Shown: piece by piece, positions 16,563 through 25,351 of the stretch
How the letters are laid out: every line of letters starts with the position of its first letter
Numbering within the stretch: the first letter of the stretch is position 1
NCBI RefSeq assembly: GCF_014518425.1
Contig: NZ_JACVCU010000007.1
Span: 1 to 64,000 of the forward strand
Reading direction: 5' to 3'
Origin: Terrabacter sp. MAHUQ-38
GTDB lineage: Bacteria > Actinomycetota > Actinomycetes > Actinomycetales > Dermatophilaceae
DNA length: 64,000 nucleotides
Notes under the pieces: generated by a model
The model's database searches: none
What the model was told of the DNA's origin: nothing
What the model saw: only the letters and a program-made list of their open reading frames with translations
Position numbers and translations under genes: made by a program

Positions 16563-17570
16563 TTAGGCGTCCACGGGCCGCGGCGCCATCTCCGCCCCGA
16601 GCCGCAGCGCCTCGATCATCGAGCGGTGGTCGGCGACGCCGGTGCCGGCGATGTCGAAGGCCGTGCCGTGGTCGACGGACGTGCGGATGACCGGCAGGCC
16701 GATCGTGACGTTGACGCCGGCCTCGAGGCCGAGCACCTTGACCGGTCCGTGGCCCTGGTCGTGGTACATCGCGACGACGAGGTCGTAGTCGCCCCGGCCG
16801 GCGAGGAAGAAGAGCGTGTCGGCGGGCAGCGCGCCGTGGACGTCGATGCCGTCGGCGCGGCAGACCTCGACCGCGGGGTTGATCTTCGTCTCCTCCTCAC
16901 CGTGGCCGAAGAGGCCGTTCTCGCCGGCGTGCGGGTTGATGCCGCAGACGCCGATCTTCGGGCGGGGGTTGCCGGCGTCGACGAGGGCCTGGTGCCCGCG
17001 CCTGATGGTCCGCTCGACGAGGCCAGGCTCGATGCGGGCGACGGCGTCGAGGAGGCCGATGTGGGTGGTCACGTGGATGACCTTGACCCGCTCTGTCGAG
17101 AGCATCATGGACACCTCGGGCGTGCCCGTGAGCTGGGCGAGCAGCTCGGTGTGGCCCGGGAAGACGTGACCGCCGGCGTGCAGCGCCTCCTTGTTGAGCG
17201 GAGCCGTGCAGATCGCCTGGACCTTGCCGGCCATCGCGAGCTCGCAGGCGACGCGGATGTAGTGGTATGCCGCGTCGCCGGCCACAGCGGACAGCCGGCC
17301 GAACGGCAGGTCCTCCGGCAGGAGCCCGAGGTCGATGACGTTGATCCGGCCCGCGAGCTCGAGGGCGTCGTCGACGTCGGTGACCGTCACGATGTCGACC
17401 GAGACGCCGGCGAGGTCGGCGGCCTGCTTGAGGCGCAGGGCGTCACCGACGACGACGGTGCGCGCCATCGTCGCGACGTGCGGGTCGGCCAGGGCCTTGA
17501 CGATGATCTCCGGGCCGATGCCGGCGCCGTCTCCCATCGTCACGGCGATACGGGGAAGGACGGCGCTCAT
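16563..17570 (-). CDS. pdxA2: PdxA2-type 4-phosphotetronate dehydrogenase (PdxA family)
   Basis: The 335-aa enzyme is a PdxA-family NAD-dependent dehydrogenase: TMGDGAGIGPEI at the N terminus, HVFPGHTELL and the later YHDQGHGPVK and DHGTAFDIAG motifs carry the metal and substrate ligands. In biosynthesis PdxA acts in the vitamin B6 pathway, but PdxA2 proteins coded beside DUF1537 kinases oxidise 4-phospho-D-threonate or -erythronate, giving DHAP and CO2. The ATGA overlap (4 bp) with the acid-sugar kinase strongly favours the catabolic role. AGGAG precedes the ATG by 5 nt. Confidence 0.9.
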   Translation of the reverse strand: MSAVLPRIAVTMGDGAGIGPEIIVKALADPHVATMARTVVVGDALRLKQAADLAGVSVDIVTVTDVDDALELAGRINVIDLGLLPEDLPFGRLSAVAGDAAYHYIRVACELAMAGKVQAICTAPLNKEALHAGGHVFPGHTELLAQLTGTPEVSMMLSTERVKVIHVTTHIGLLDAVARIEPGLVERTIRRGHQALVDAGNPRPKIGVCGINPHAGENGLFGHGEEETKINPAVEVCRADGIDVHGALPADTLFFLAGRGDYDLVVAMYHDQGHGPVKVLGLEAGVNVTIGLPVIRTSVDHGTAFDIAGTGVADHRSMIEALRLGAEMAPRPVDA

Positions 17571-18892
17571 GGGTTCTCCTCGGTGGTGGCGCTGGGGGCG
17601 TTGGTGGTGGCGCTGGGGGCGTTGGTGGTGGCGGCGGGGTGGTTCTGTGCGGTGCGGCGGGTGCCGGTGAGCAGGTGCGTGATGACGCGGACGAGCGAGT
17701 CGGCGTCGCCGAAGCTGCCGGGGCGCGTCACGACGGTCCGGCCACCGGGTCGGCGGCTGACGACGGTGCCGGTCTCGATCTCGTCGACGATCTCGAGCGA
17801 GTGGACGCCGAGCCGGTCGAGGACCGCGCGGGCGGTCTCTCCGCCGGCGAGGAACGCCGCGTCGTAGCCCTCGAGCAGCGGCGTGACCGCGTCGACCAGG
17901 GCCCCGGTGAGGGCACGCGAGCGGCTGGGGTCGGCGGGGGCCGCAGGGTCGAGCGCGACGACGACGGTGCCGTCAGTAGGCAGACCGGACAGGCGCGCGG
18001 CCGTGCCGGAGGGGTCGGCGAGCAGCTCGTCGGGCTGGAGCAGCACGGTCTCGGACGCGAGGGACCCGACCTGCGCGATCTGCGCGGGCACGCCCGGCGC
18101 ACGCGTGCCCAGGACCATGAGCATGGACCGCGCCGCGCCGACGCCGCCGGGGCGAGACTGGCGCTCGGGCGGTTCGGCAGGGGTCAGGTCGGGCAGTGCC
18201 CGCACGGCCACGGCGACGAGTGCGCCGGAGCCGACGAGCAGGCTCGGCGAACCGGAGCGGGTCGCGGCCGCGTGCACGACCTCGAGGTCGGTGTCGGTGA
18301 CGGCGTCGCACACCGCCACGACGCCGGAGTCCGCTGCGGCGGCGAGGGCGTCGGCCACGGCGTCGATGCCGAGCGCGATGACGGCGTGCGGGACCAGGAC
18401 CGTCGGCATGGGGTGCAGGGCCTCGGCCACCCGCGTCGGGGCGGCGTTCGGCTCGACGCCCCAGAGGTCGGAGTCGTGCAGTGGCGTACCGCCCACGTGC
18501 AGCACACCGTCGCGCACGACGCGGTCGAGGGCCGGGTTGGCGACGGCGACGACGGGCGTGCGCCGCAGCACCTGCGCGAGCGCGGCCACCTCGGCGGCGA
18601 CATGCCCGCGCAGCAACGAGTCGACCTTCTTGACGACGACCGGCGTGTCGGACACCAAGGCGGCGGCCACGCGGACCGCCCGCACGGCCTCGTCCGTGGG
18701 CAGCCGGCGCGAGTCGGTGTCGACCGTGACCACCGCTGCGTCCGAGGACGTCGTGACGGCGACCGCCTCACCCGCGGCGGAGAGTCCTGCCAGGACGACC
18801 ATGCTGCGCGAAACGCGCAGCAATGCATGTGAAGCACACTCGGCGGCGCCGCTCAGGTCGTCCGCGACGATGCCTAGGGTCCGTGCTGCCAT
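17567..18892 (-). CDS. Four-carbon acid sugar kinase (DUF1537; DtnK/DenK-like)
   Basis: The 441-aa protein opens with GIVADDLSGAAECA, the substrate-binding Asp-Asp motif of DUF1537 kinases, and has a C-terminal nucleotide-binding half with FLAGGETARAVLDRLGV. Family members phosphorylate D-threonate, L-threonate, D-erythronate or 3-oxo-tetronate at O4; which one cannot be told here. It is the first gene of a leftward operon with PdxA2 and DeoR. Two oddities: a 7-residue repeat (NAPSATT, twice) forms a low-complexity C-terminal tail, and a palindrome sits in the coding sequence about 70-90 bp past the start codon. Confidence 0.9.
   Translation of the reverse strand: MAARTLGIVADDLSGAAECASHALLRVSRSMVVLAGLSAAGEAVAVTTSSDAAVVTVDTDSRRLPTDEAVRAVRVAAALVSDTPVVVKKVDSLLRGHVAAEVAALAQVLRRTPVVAVANPALDRVVRDGVLHVGGTPLHDSDLWGVEPNAAPTRVAEALHPMPTVLVPHAVIALGIDAVADALAAAADSGVVAVCDAVTDTDLEVVHAAATRSGSPSLLVGSGALVAVAVRALPDLTPAEPPERQSRPGGVGAARSMLMVLGTRAPGVPAQIAQVGSLASETVLLQPDELLADPSGTAARLSGLPTDGTVVVALDPAAPADPSRSRALTGALVDAVTPLLEGYDAAFLAGGETARAVLDRLGVHSLEIVDEIETGTVVSRRPGGRTVVTRPGSFGDADSLVRVITHLLTGTRRTAQNHPAATTNAPSATTNAPSATTEENP
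17582..17633. repeat. 21-bp direct repeat in the 3' end of the acid-sugar kinase
   Basis: Two complete 21-bp units (17582-17602 and 17603-17623) plus a 10-bp partial third. Because 21 is a multiple of three, the repeat encodes tandem NAPSATT heptapeptides in the kinase tail. Confidence 0.9.
18803..18821. promoter_or_regulatory. Intragenic palindrome, second candidate operator
   Basis: GCTGCGCG-AAA-CGCGCAGC is an 8-bp perfect inverted repeat inside the kinase coding region. It shares the 15-bp core TGCGCGAAWCGCGCA with the palindrome at 19045-19063; the centres are 242 bp apart. This spacing and identity suggest an auxiliary repressor site. Confidence 0.55.
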
Positions 18893-19033
18893 GACTCCTC
18901 CTCACCGTGCTCGTGAAGCAGTAACGCCTGTGTGGCAAGGGGATTGGCGACCTTGCCGGTGGAATGAAGGGAGGGTGCTCCAGTCTGGGAGACTGGCCCG
19001 GACGGCATACGGCGAACCGTTCCTTCACAAAAA

Positions 19034-19062
19034 ACGCTACAGGTATTGCGCGAATCGCGCAA
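19034..19062 (-). promoter_or_regulatory. Promoter of the kinase-PdxA2-DeoR operon
   Basis: On the minus strand TTGCGC (19057-19062) and TAGCGT (19034-19039) are 17 bp apart. The -35 hexamer lies inside the right arm of the palindrome at 19045-19063, so a bound repressor would block it. The predicted leader to the kinase ATG is about 135 nt. Confidence 0.55.
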
Positions 19063-19063
19063 T
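19045..19063. promoter_or_regulatory. Perfect palindromic operator between the divergent acid-sugar operons
   Basis: ATTGCGCGA-A-TCGCGCAAT has 9-bp perfect arms around a single base. It lies in the 247-bp region between the kinase start (18892) and the substrate-binding protein start (19140), overlapping the leftward promoter. Nothing else resembling a gene is seen in this intergenic region. Confidence 0.65.
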
Positions 19064-19139
19064 GGTGTCAAGGTTGAGGAACCCGAGGGGCGCAGCGTGC
19101 GCCACCGACGGAGAGGCCACCGCTCAACGAGGAGTCCCG

Positions 19140-20768
19140 ATGCCCCAGCAGCCTGCACTGCTTCCCCCGTCTGACCACCCGACGCGGGAGGTCTCGCGTC
19201 GCTCGATCCTCAAGCTCGCCTCGCTGGCCGGTGCCGGAGCCATCTTCGCTCCCGCGCTCGCCGCGTGTGCAGGGCCCAAGTCCGCCAGCAACGCGAGCAC
19301 CGCCGGGGCGGGCGCCGCGGGTGGCGCCCTGAGCATCGTGCTCAACCGCAACCTGGTCAGCCTCGACAACAAGCTGAACCAGTACGACGCGGCCGTCACC
19401 GTCCAGCGCGCTGTGCGCGAGGCCCTGACGAAGATCGGCGACGACCTCAAGCCCGAGCTCGTCCTCGCAGAGTCGTTCGAGCAGAGCAAGCCCACCGAGT
19501 GGACCGTAAAGCTGCGCAGCGACATCCACTACTCCGACAAGTCGCCCGTGACGGTCGAGGACGTCGAGACCGCGCTCAAGCTCTACTTCGAGGTCAAGGC
19601 CGGCTACGTCGCGTCGCAGTTCCCCGAGCAGCCCACCTTCGCCAAGGTCGACGACAAGACCTTCACGCTCACGACCAAGAACCCCGTCGTGACGCTCGAC
19701 TCGCTCATGTCGAACATCCTCATCACGCCGGCCAAGGACAACAAGGCAGAGGAGCTGAGCACCGGCCTGGGCACAGGGCCGTTCGTCATCGCGAACGCCG
19801 ACACCGGCACCGGCACGTACAAGCTGACGCGCAACGACAACTACTGGGGCGAGAAGGCGAAGCTCCAGGAGGTCAACGTCTCCTACCAGGAGGAGGAGGG
19901 CGCCCGCGTCATCGCGATCACGTCCGGCCAGGCCGACGTCATCGACACGATCACCCCCGAGTCCGCGGCCGCGCTCAAGACGAACGCCGACATCGACGTC
20001 ATCGAGACGCCGGGCACGCGCCTGATCCACCTCTTCTTCAACTTCCGCAAGCCGAAGGGTCACCCGCTCGCCAACCCGAAGGTGCGCGAGGCGCTCTCCT
20101 ACGCGATCGACCACGACTCGCTCATCAAGGCCCTCATGAACAACCAGGTCACGTCGGCCGAGGGCGTCGTTCCCAAGACCCTCGCGGGCTTCGCGAAGAC
20201 GGGCGACTACACGTACGACCCGGCGAAGGCCAAGAGCATGCTCGCCGACAACGGTGCGAGCGGCCTCAAGCTCACCTTCATCTGGGAGGACTCGGAGTTC
20301 GCGGGCGCCTCGCGCGTCCTCGAGGCCGTCTCGCAGATGCTCGCGGCCGTGGGCGTCACCGCGACGCTGAAGATGATCCCCAAGGGCGGCGAGATCAACG
20401 CGTGGCGTCGCGGCGAGGCGGGCGACTGGGACGTGCTGGCCAACGGCTACGGCAACCAGACGGGCCTGGCCCTGACGAACCTCCAGGGCCAGTACGGCGG
20501 CACGGCGGAGAAGGAGAAGACGCGTGACACCTACCACGGCTTCGTCGTCCCCGAGATCACGGCGCTGCTCGACCAGGCGGGCGCCGAGGCCGACGAGACC
20601 AAGCGCAACGACCTGCTGAAGCAGGCGCAGGAGAAGATCTGGGCTCTGTGGCCGGCCATGTGGGCCTGGACGCCCAACAACGTCCTCGCCAAGCGCAAGC
20701 GCGTCGGCGGCCTCAAGCTGCGCGCCATCAACTCCTACGACCTCGACGCCGTGACGGTCTCGGCCTGA
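19140..20768 (+). CDS. ABC transporter substrate-binding lipoprotein (family 5, DppA/OppA-like)
   Basis: The 542-aa solute receptor has a twin-arginine-like signal (SRRSILKLAS, R20-R21) followed by a lipobox LAAC with Cys43, so it is probably exported and lipid-anchored. The mature part is a family-5 binding protein (motifs SDIHYSDKSPVTVEDV and the later KPKGHPLANPKVREALSYAI). The family binds peptides, nickel chelates, opines and also oligosaccharides or sugar acids. ATG at 19140 is set by GAGGAG just upstream. It leads an operon with two permeases, two ATPases and sugar-acid enzymes, so an acid-sugar glycoside ligand is inferred. Confidence 0.93.
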   Translation: MPQQPALLPPSDHPTREVSRRSILKLASLAGAGAIFAPALAACAGPKSASNASTAGAGAAGGALSIVLNRNLVSLDNKLNQYDAAVTVQRAVREALTKIGDDLKPELVLAESFEQSKPTEWTVKLRSDIHYSDKSPVTVEDVETALKLYFEVKAGYVASQFPEQPTFAKVDDKTFTLTTKNPVVTLDSLMSNILITPAKDNKAEELSTGLGTGPFVIANADTGTGTYKLTRNDNYWGEKAKLQEVNVSYQEEEGARVIAITSGQADVIDTITPESAAALKTNADIDVIETPGTRLIHLFFNFRKPKGHPLANPKVREALSYAIDHDSLIKALMNNQVTSAEGVVPKTLAGFAKTGDYTYDPAKAKSMLADNGASGLKLTFIWEDSEFAGASRVLEAVSQMLAAVGVTATLKMIPKGGEINAWRRGEAGDWDVLANGYGNQTGLALTNLQGQYGGTAEKEKTRDTYHGFVVPEITALLDQAGAEADETKRNDLLKQAQEKIWALWPAMWAWTPNNVLAKRKRVGGLKLRAINSYDLDAVTVSA

Positions 20769-20805
20769 TCGACAGCGCTGCACCCGACGGCACCAAGGTG
20801 ATCCC

Positions 20806-21738
20806 ATGTTGACCTACGTCCTCAAGCGCATCGGGCAGACCGTGCTCACCGCGTTCCTCGCGACCGCGACGGTCTTCGTCCTGCTGCGGATGGCCCCGGG
20901 CGACCCGGCGGCGAACTACGCCCCGCCGAACCCCACCTCGGCCCAGCTCGAGGCCATCCGCCAGCAGTTCGGACTCGACCAGTCGATCCCGGTGCAGTTC
21001 GTGACCTTCCTGCAGCACCTCCTCCAGGGTGACGTCGGCACCTCGTTCTTCTTCAAGCGCCCCGCGCTCGAGGTCGTCATGGAACGCCTGCCCTACACCA
21101 TCACGCTGGCGGTGGCCGCGATCGTCGTCACGGCGGTGGTCGCGATCCCCCTCGGCGTGTGGATGGCCCGCCGGGCCAACACGGCACAGGAGCTCGGAGC
21201 CAACATCGCGACGATCGCCGGCCAGTCGATGCCCGACTTCTGGATCGGCTTCGTGCTGCTCATCATCTTCGCCGTCAACTTCGGCTGGTTCTCGCCGGCC
21301 GGGTTCAACTCGGCGAGCTCGATCGTGCTGCCGACCGTGACGATCGCGATCCTGCAGGTGGCCCTCATCTCGCGGCTCGTGCGCCGAGAGATGGTCGTCA
21401 ACCTCGCCTCGCCGTACCTCACGGTGGCGCGGTCACGTGGCATCTCGGAACGCGCACTGACGTGGCGCTACGCGTTCGGCAACTCGGCCATCCCCGTGGT
21501 CACGGCGCTCGGCACCCGGTTCGCAGCGATGCTGAACGGTGTGGTCATCGTCGAGGTCGTCTTCAAGTGGCCCGGTGTGGGGGAGCTCGTCGTCAACGCC
21601 CTCAAGCAGCGCGACTTCCCGCTCATCCAGGCCACGGTCCTCGTCACGGTCGTGCTGGCCCTCGTCGTCCAGCTCCTCGTCGACCTGCTCTACCCGCTCA
21701 TGGACCCGCGGGTCCGACTCGGAGAGGCCAGCGCATGA
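20806..21738 (+). CDS. ABC transporter permease (DppB/OppB-like)
   Basis: The 310-aa membrane protein has about six transmembrane helices and the BPD_transp_1 domain, starting with the typical LKRIGQTVLTAF first helix, the MAPGDPA loop, and an EAA-type cytoplasmic loop around RGISERALTWRYAFGNS. It pairs with the next permease to form the channel of the importer. The stop overlaps the next ATG (4 bp). Confidence 0.94.
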   Translation: MLTYVLKRIGQTVLTAFLATATVFVLLRMAPGDPAANYAPPNPTSAQLEAIRQQFGLDQSIPVQFVTFLQHLLQGDVGTSFFFKRPALEVVMERLPYTITLAVAAIVVTAVVAIPLGVWMARRANTAQELGANIATIAGQSMPDFWIGFVLLIIFAVNFGWFSPAGFNSASSIVLPTVTIAILQVALISRLVRREMVVNLASPYLTVARSRGISERALTWRYAFGNSAIPVVTALGTRFAAMLNGVVIVEVVFKWPGVGELVVNALKQRDFPLIQATVLVTVVLALVVQLLVDLLYPLMDPRVRLGEASA

Positions 21739-22661
21739 CCACCTCCACGCCGAACCTCAGCGAGGTCCCCGGCTCGATCCTCGGTCGCGAGTCGGCCGTC
21801 ACCAGGCTCCTGCTGCGCCGCTCGGCCGCCGCTCGCCGCGCCCGCTACAGCACCATCAAGATCTGGGTCGGCGTCGTCTGCGCCGGGCTCGTCGTCATCC
21901 CCGTGGCGCTCGCCCAGGTGCTGCCGCTGCCCGACCCGATCGTCGGCGCCCTGTCGGAGTCGTCGCTGCCGCCGTTCAGCCCGGGGCACCTCTTCGGCAC
22001 CGACCCCAACGGTCGCGACCTGCTCAGCCGCATCCTGCACGGTGGGCAGACCTCGCTCGTCATCGGCGTGCTCGCCATCATCGTCTCGGGCCTCGTCGGC
22101 ATCGCGGCGGGGGCTGCGGCGGGCTACTTCGGCGGCTGGGTCGACACGATCGTCTCGCGTCTGCTCGAGGCCCAGATGTCGCTGCCCCTGCTGCTCATGC
22201 TGCTGCTCGTCGTCGCGCTCTTCGGCCCGTCGATCCCGGTCATCACGCTCGTCATCGCGTTCGCGCAATGGCCCGAGCCCGCCCGCATCACCCGGGCGCT
22301 CGTGCTCGTCGAGCGGGAGAAGCCCTACGTGGCGGCCGCCCGCGTGCTGGGGCTGCACCGCGTCTCGATCATCGCCAGGCACGTCATCCCCAACGTGCTC
22401 CAGCAGGTGCTCGTCGTCGTGCTGCTGCTCCTCGCCCAGGCTGTGCTGCTCGAGAGTGCCCTGAGCTTCCTCGGCGCCGGCGTCCAGCGGCCCTACCCGA
22501 CGTGGGGCGGCATCATCTCCGACGGCCGCGAGCTCTTCGTCACCGGCAAGTGGTGGCTCGTCACCATCCCGGGTGTCGTCATCGCCCTGCTCGTCGTCGG
22601 TGTCAACCTCGTCGGAGACGGCCTGCGCGACCGCGTCCGCCGCGCGAAGGGAGACCAGTGA
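21735..22661 (+). CDS. ABC transporter permease (DppC/OppC-like)
   Basis: The 308-aa partner permease has the DppC-type N-terminal extension and first helix (VGVVCAGLVVIPVALAQ), the GTDPNGRDLLSRI periplasmic motif and an EAA loop (AAARVLGLHRVSIIARHVIPN). The ATG at 21735 overlaps the previous stop, and its TGA shares one base with the following ATG, so translation is tightly coupled. Confidence 0.94.
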   Translation: MTTSTPNLSEVPGSILGRESAVTRLLLRRSAAARRARYSTIKIWVGVVCAGLVVIPVALAQVLPLPDPIVGALSESSLPPFSPGHLFGTDPNGRDLLSRILHGGQTSLVIGVLAIIVSGLVGIAAGAAAGYFGGWVDTIVSRLLEAQMSLPLLLMLLLVVALFGPSIPVITLVIAFAQWPEPARITRALVLVEREKPYVAAARVLGLHRVSIIARHVIPNVLQQVLVVVLLLLAQAVLLESALSFLGAGVQRPYPTWGGIISDGRELFVTGKWWLVTIPGVVIALLVVGVNLVGDGLRDRVRRAKGDQ

Positions 22662-23530
22662 TGAGTGTCTTAGAGGTCAAGAACCTCCAGGTCGAGCTGA
22701 TGACCGGCTCGAGCGTCGTCCGCGCCGTCGACGGGGTCAGCTTCCACATCGACAAGGGTGAGACCGTCACGATCATCGGCGAGTCCGGCTCGGGCAAGTC
22801 GACGACGGCCATGGCCGTCCTCCGGCTGCTGCCCGACGACCTTGCGGTCATCTCGGGTGAGGCGCGCATCGCGGGCCAGGACGTCACCGGCAGCCGCAAG
22901 GTCATCGACAAGCTGCGGGGGCGCGCCGTCGCGCTCATCCCGCAGGACCCGATGACGGCGCTCAACCCGATCCGCACGATCGGGGCGCAGATGACCGAGG
23001 CCGTCCGCGTGAAGTACCCGAAGCTGGGCAAGGCGGAGGCGAAGGCGCGGGCGCTGTCGCTCATGGAGCAGGTCCACATCCGCAACCCCGCCAAGCAGTT
23101 CGACGCCTACCCGCACCAGCTGTCGGGCGGCATGCTGCAGCGCGTGCTCATCGCGATGGCGGTCTCGACCGACGCCGACCTCATCGTCGCCGACGAGCCC
23201 ACGAGCGCCCTCGACGTCACGGTCCAGGCCGGCATCCTCGACCTGCTGCTCGAGCTGCAGGAACAGACAGGAATCGCGCTGCTGCTCATCACGCACGACC
23301 TCGGCGTCGCGCGCCTCATGAGCGACCGCGTCCACGTCATGAAGTCGGGCGCGTTCGTCGAGGGCGGTCCCGTCACCGACGTGGTCGACCACCCCCAGCA
23401 CCCGTACACCCAGAAGCTGCTCGGTGCGATCCCCGAGCTGGGCCCGTGGGAGGACCCCGCGCTCGCGCAACCCGAGGCGTATGCCGTGAGCGACGTCCCC
23501 GGGCTCGACAAGGAGGCCAGCCATGGCTGA
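22661..23530 (+). CDS. ABC transporter ATP-binding protein (DppD/OppD-like)
   Basis: The 289-aa ATPase shows Walker A GESGSGKST, signature LSGGMLQRV, Walker B LIVADEPTSALD and switch His in LITHDL. A C-terminal HPYTQKLLGAIPEL segment is the oligopeptide-type tail. GTG at 22658 is in frame directly before the ATG at 22661; the ATG is preferred, with GAAGGGAG upstream. Confidence 0.94.
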   Translation: MSVLEVKNLQVELMTGSSVVRAVDGVSFHIDKGETVTIIGESGSGKSTTAMAVLRLLPDDLAVISGEARIAGQDVTGSRKVIDKLRGRAVALIPQDPMTALNPIRTIGAQMTEAVRVKYPKLGKAEAKARALSLMEQVHIRNPAKQFDAYPHQLSGGMLQRVLIAMAVSTDADLIVADEPTSALDVTVQAGILDLLLELQEQTGIALLLITHDLGVARLMSDRVHVMKSGAFVEGGPVTDVVDHPQHPYTQKLLGAIPELGPWEDPALAQPEAYAVSDVPGLDKEASHG

Positions 23531-24371
23531 CGACCTGCTCACCGTCCGCAACCTCGTCGTCGAGTACCGCACCGGCAAGGAGGTGTTCCGCGCCGTCGAC
23601 GACGTGTCGTTCAGCGTGCCGCGGGGCGGCACCCTCGCCATCGTCGGCGAGTCGGGGTGCGGCAAGTCGACGATCGCCAAGGCGCTGGTGCGGCTGCTCA
23701 AGCCGACGTCGGGTCAGATCGACCTCGACGGCACCGACCTCGCCCAGCTCCCCGAGAAGCGACTGCGACCGCAGCGGCACCGCGTGCAGATGGTCTTCCA
23801 GGACCCGTACGGCTCGCTCGACCCGCACCTGACGGCCCAGGAGATCGTCGCCGAGCCGATCGCCGTCCGCGGCGAGAAGTCGCGAAAGATCCAGCGCGAC
23901 AAGGCCGCCGAGCTCATCGACCGCGTCGGCCTGCCCAAGACGGCGCTCGAGCGCAAGCCGCCGGAGTTCTCCGGTGGGCAGCGCCAGCGCATCGGCATCG
24001 CCCGCGCTCTCGCGTCCGGCCCGGAGCTGCTCGTCTGCGACGAGGCGACGAGCGCGCTCGACGTGTCGGTGCAGGCCCAGGTGCTCGAGCTGCTCGCCGA
24101 CATCCAGAAGGAGACCGGCCTGACCTACCTCTTCATCTCGCACAACCTCGGCGTGGTGCGGGCCATCTCGCAGGACACCCTCGTCATGCGGGCCGGCCAG
24201 ATCGTCGAGAGCGGCCGCACCGACGACCTGCTCTCGCGCCCGCAGGAGGAGTACACCCAACGGCTGCGCCGCTCGGCCCTCGAGCCGGGTCTCATGACCG
24301 GTATCAAACCGCGACACCTCATCCGACACATCGCCGCCTCCCGGACGGCGGAGACCGAGAAGGCCTCATGA
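23523..24371 (+). CDS. ABC transporter ATP-binding protein (DppF/OppF-like)
   Basis: The 282-aa second ATPase has Walker A GESGCGKST, signature FSGGQRQRI and Walker B LLVCDEATSALD. It overlaps the preceding ATPase gene by 8 bp and the next gene by 4 bp. Together with the two permeases and the lipoprotein it completes a five-component importer. Confidence 0.94.
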   Translation: MADDLLTVRNLVVEYRTGKEVFRAVDDVSFSVPRGGTLAIVGESGCGKSTIAKALVRLLKPTSGQIDLDGTDLAQLPEKRLRPQRHRVQMVFQDPYGSLDPHLTAQEIVAEPIAVRGEKSRKIQRDKAAELIDRVGLPKTALERKPPEFSGGQRQRIGIARALASGPELLVCDEATSALDVSVQAQVLELLADIQKETGLTYLFISHNLGVVRAISQDTLVMRAGQIVESGRTDDLLSRPQEEYTQRLRRSALEPGLMTGIKPRHLIRHIAASRTAETEKAS

Positions 24372-25351
24372 CCCTCCCCACCATCGACCTGCCCGGCCTC
24401 GACCGGCCGCTCTCCCAGCTCGTGCTCGGCACGATGACCTTCGGCGACACCGTCGACCTCGACACCGCCCGCACGATGGTCGACACGGCGCTCGACGCCG
24501 GCATCACCTCGATCGACACCGCCAACGGGTATGCCGCCGGGCGCAGCGAGGAGATGCTCGGCGAGATCCTCGCCGGCCGGCCACACGCGGCGACGGTCGC
24601 CACCAAGGCCGGCATCTACCCCGGTGACGCCGGTGACGCGCCGCTGCTCTCCGCGGCGGGGCTTCGCTCGTCGCTCGAGGCGAGCCTGCGCCGGCTGCGC
24701 ACCGACCACGTCGACGTCTACTACCTGCACCAGCCCGACCGGGCCGTGCCGATCGACGAAACCGTGTCCGCCCTGGGCGAGCTCGTCAAGGAGGGCAAGG
24801 TCCGCGCCATCGGCGTCTCGAACTTCTCCGCGTGGCAGATCGGCGACGTCTTCGCGGCCTGCGACGCGCTCGGAGCGCCACGGCCGATCCTCGCCCAGCA
24901 GCTCTACAACCTCGTCGCCCGGCGCATCGAGGCCGAGTACGCCGAGTTCGCCACGACCAAGGGGCTCGCGACGATCGTCTACAACCCGCTCGGCGGCGGC
25001 CTGCTCACCGGGCGGCACTCGTTCGCCGAGTCGCCGACCGAGGGCCGCTTCGGCTCGTCGGCGCTCTCGACGATGTACAAGGACCGCTACTGGAACGCCG
25101 AGACGTTCGCGGTCGTCGAGGCGCTCGGCGCGATCGCGTCGGACGCCGGCATCACCCTTCCCGAGCTGTCGCTGCGCTGGCTGCTGAGCAAGCCGGTCGT
25201 GTCGTCGGTGCTGCTCGGTGGATCCAAACCACACCAGCTGGAGGCCAACATCACTGCTGCACAAGCCGGTCCGCTCCCCGACGACGTCGTCGCCGCGTGC
25301 GACGAGGCCGGCCTGGCGATCGCCGGGTCGATGCCGGGGTACAACCGATGA
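24368..25351 (+). CDS. Aldo/keto reductase
   Basis: The 327-aa NADPH-dependent reductase has the TIM-barrel AKR signatures: Asp in SIDTANGYAAGRSEEMLG with catalytic Tyr, Lys in VATKAG, His in YYLHQPD and a C-terminal RWLLSKPVVSSVLLGGSK cofactor loop. Members reduce sugar aldehydes or ketones; a step between the imported sugar acid and the tetronate kinase substrate is plausible but unproven. ATGA overlaps on both sides place it firmly in the operon. Confidence 0.92.
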   Translation: MTLPTIDLPGLDRPLSQLVLGTMTFGDTVDLDTARTMVDTALDAGITSIDTANGYAAGRSEEMLGEILAGRPHAATVATKAGIYPGDAGDAPLLSAAGLRSSLEASLRRLRTDHVDVYYLHQPDRAVPIDETVSALGELVKEGKVRAIGVSNFSAWQIGDVFAACDALGAPRPILAQQLYNLVARRIEAEYAEFATTKGLATIVYNPLGGGLLTGRHSFAESPTEGRFGSSALSTMYKDRYWNAETFAVVEALGAIASDAGITLPELSLRWLLSKPVVSSVLLGGSKPHQLEANITAAQAGPLPDDVVAACDEAGLAIAGSMPGYNR

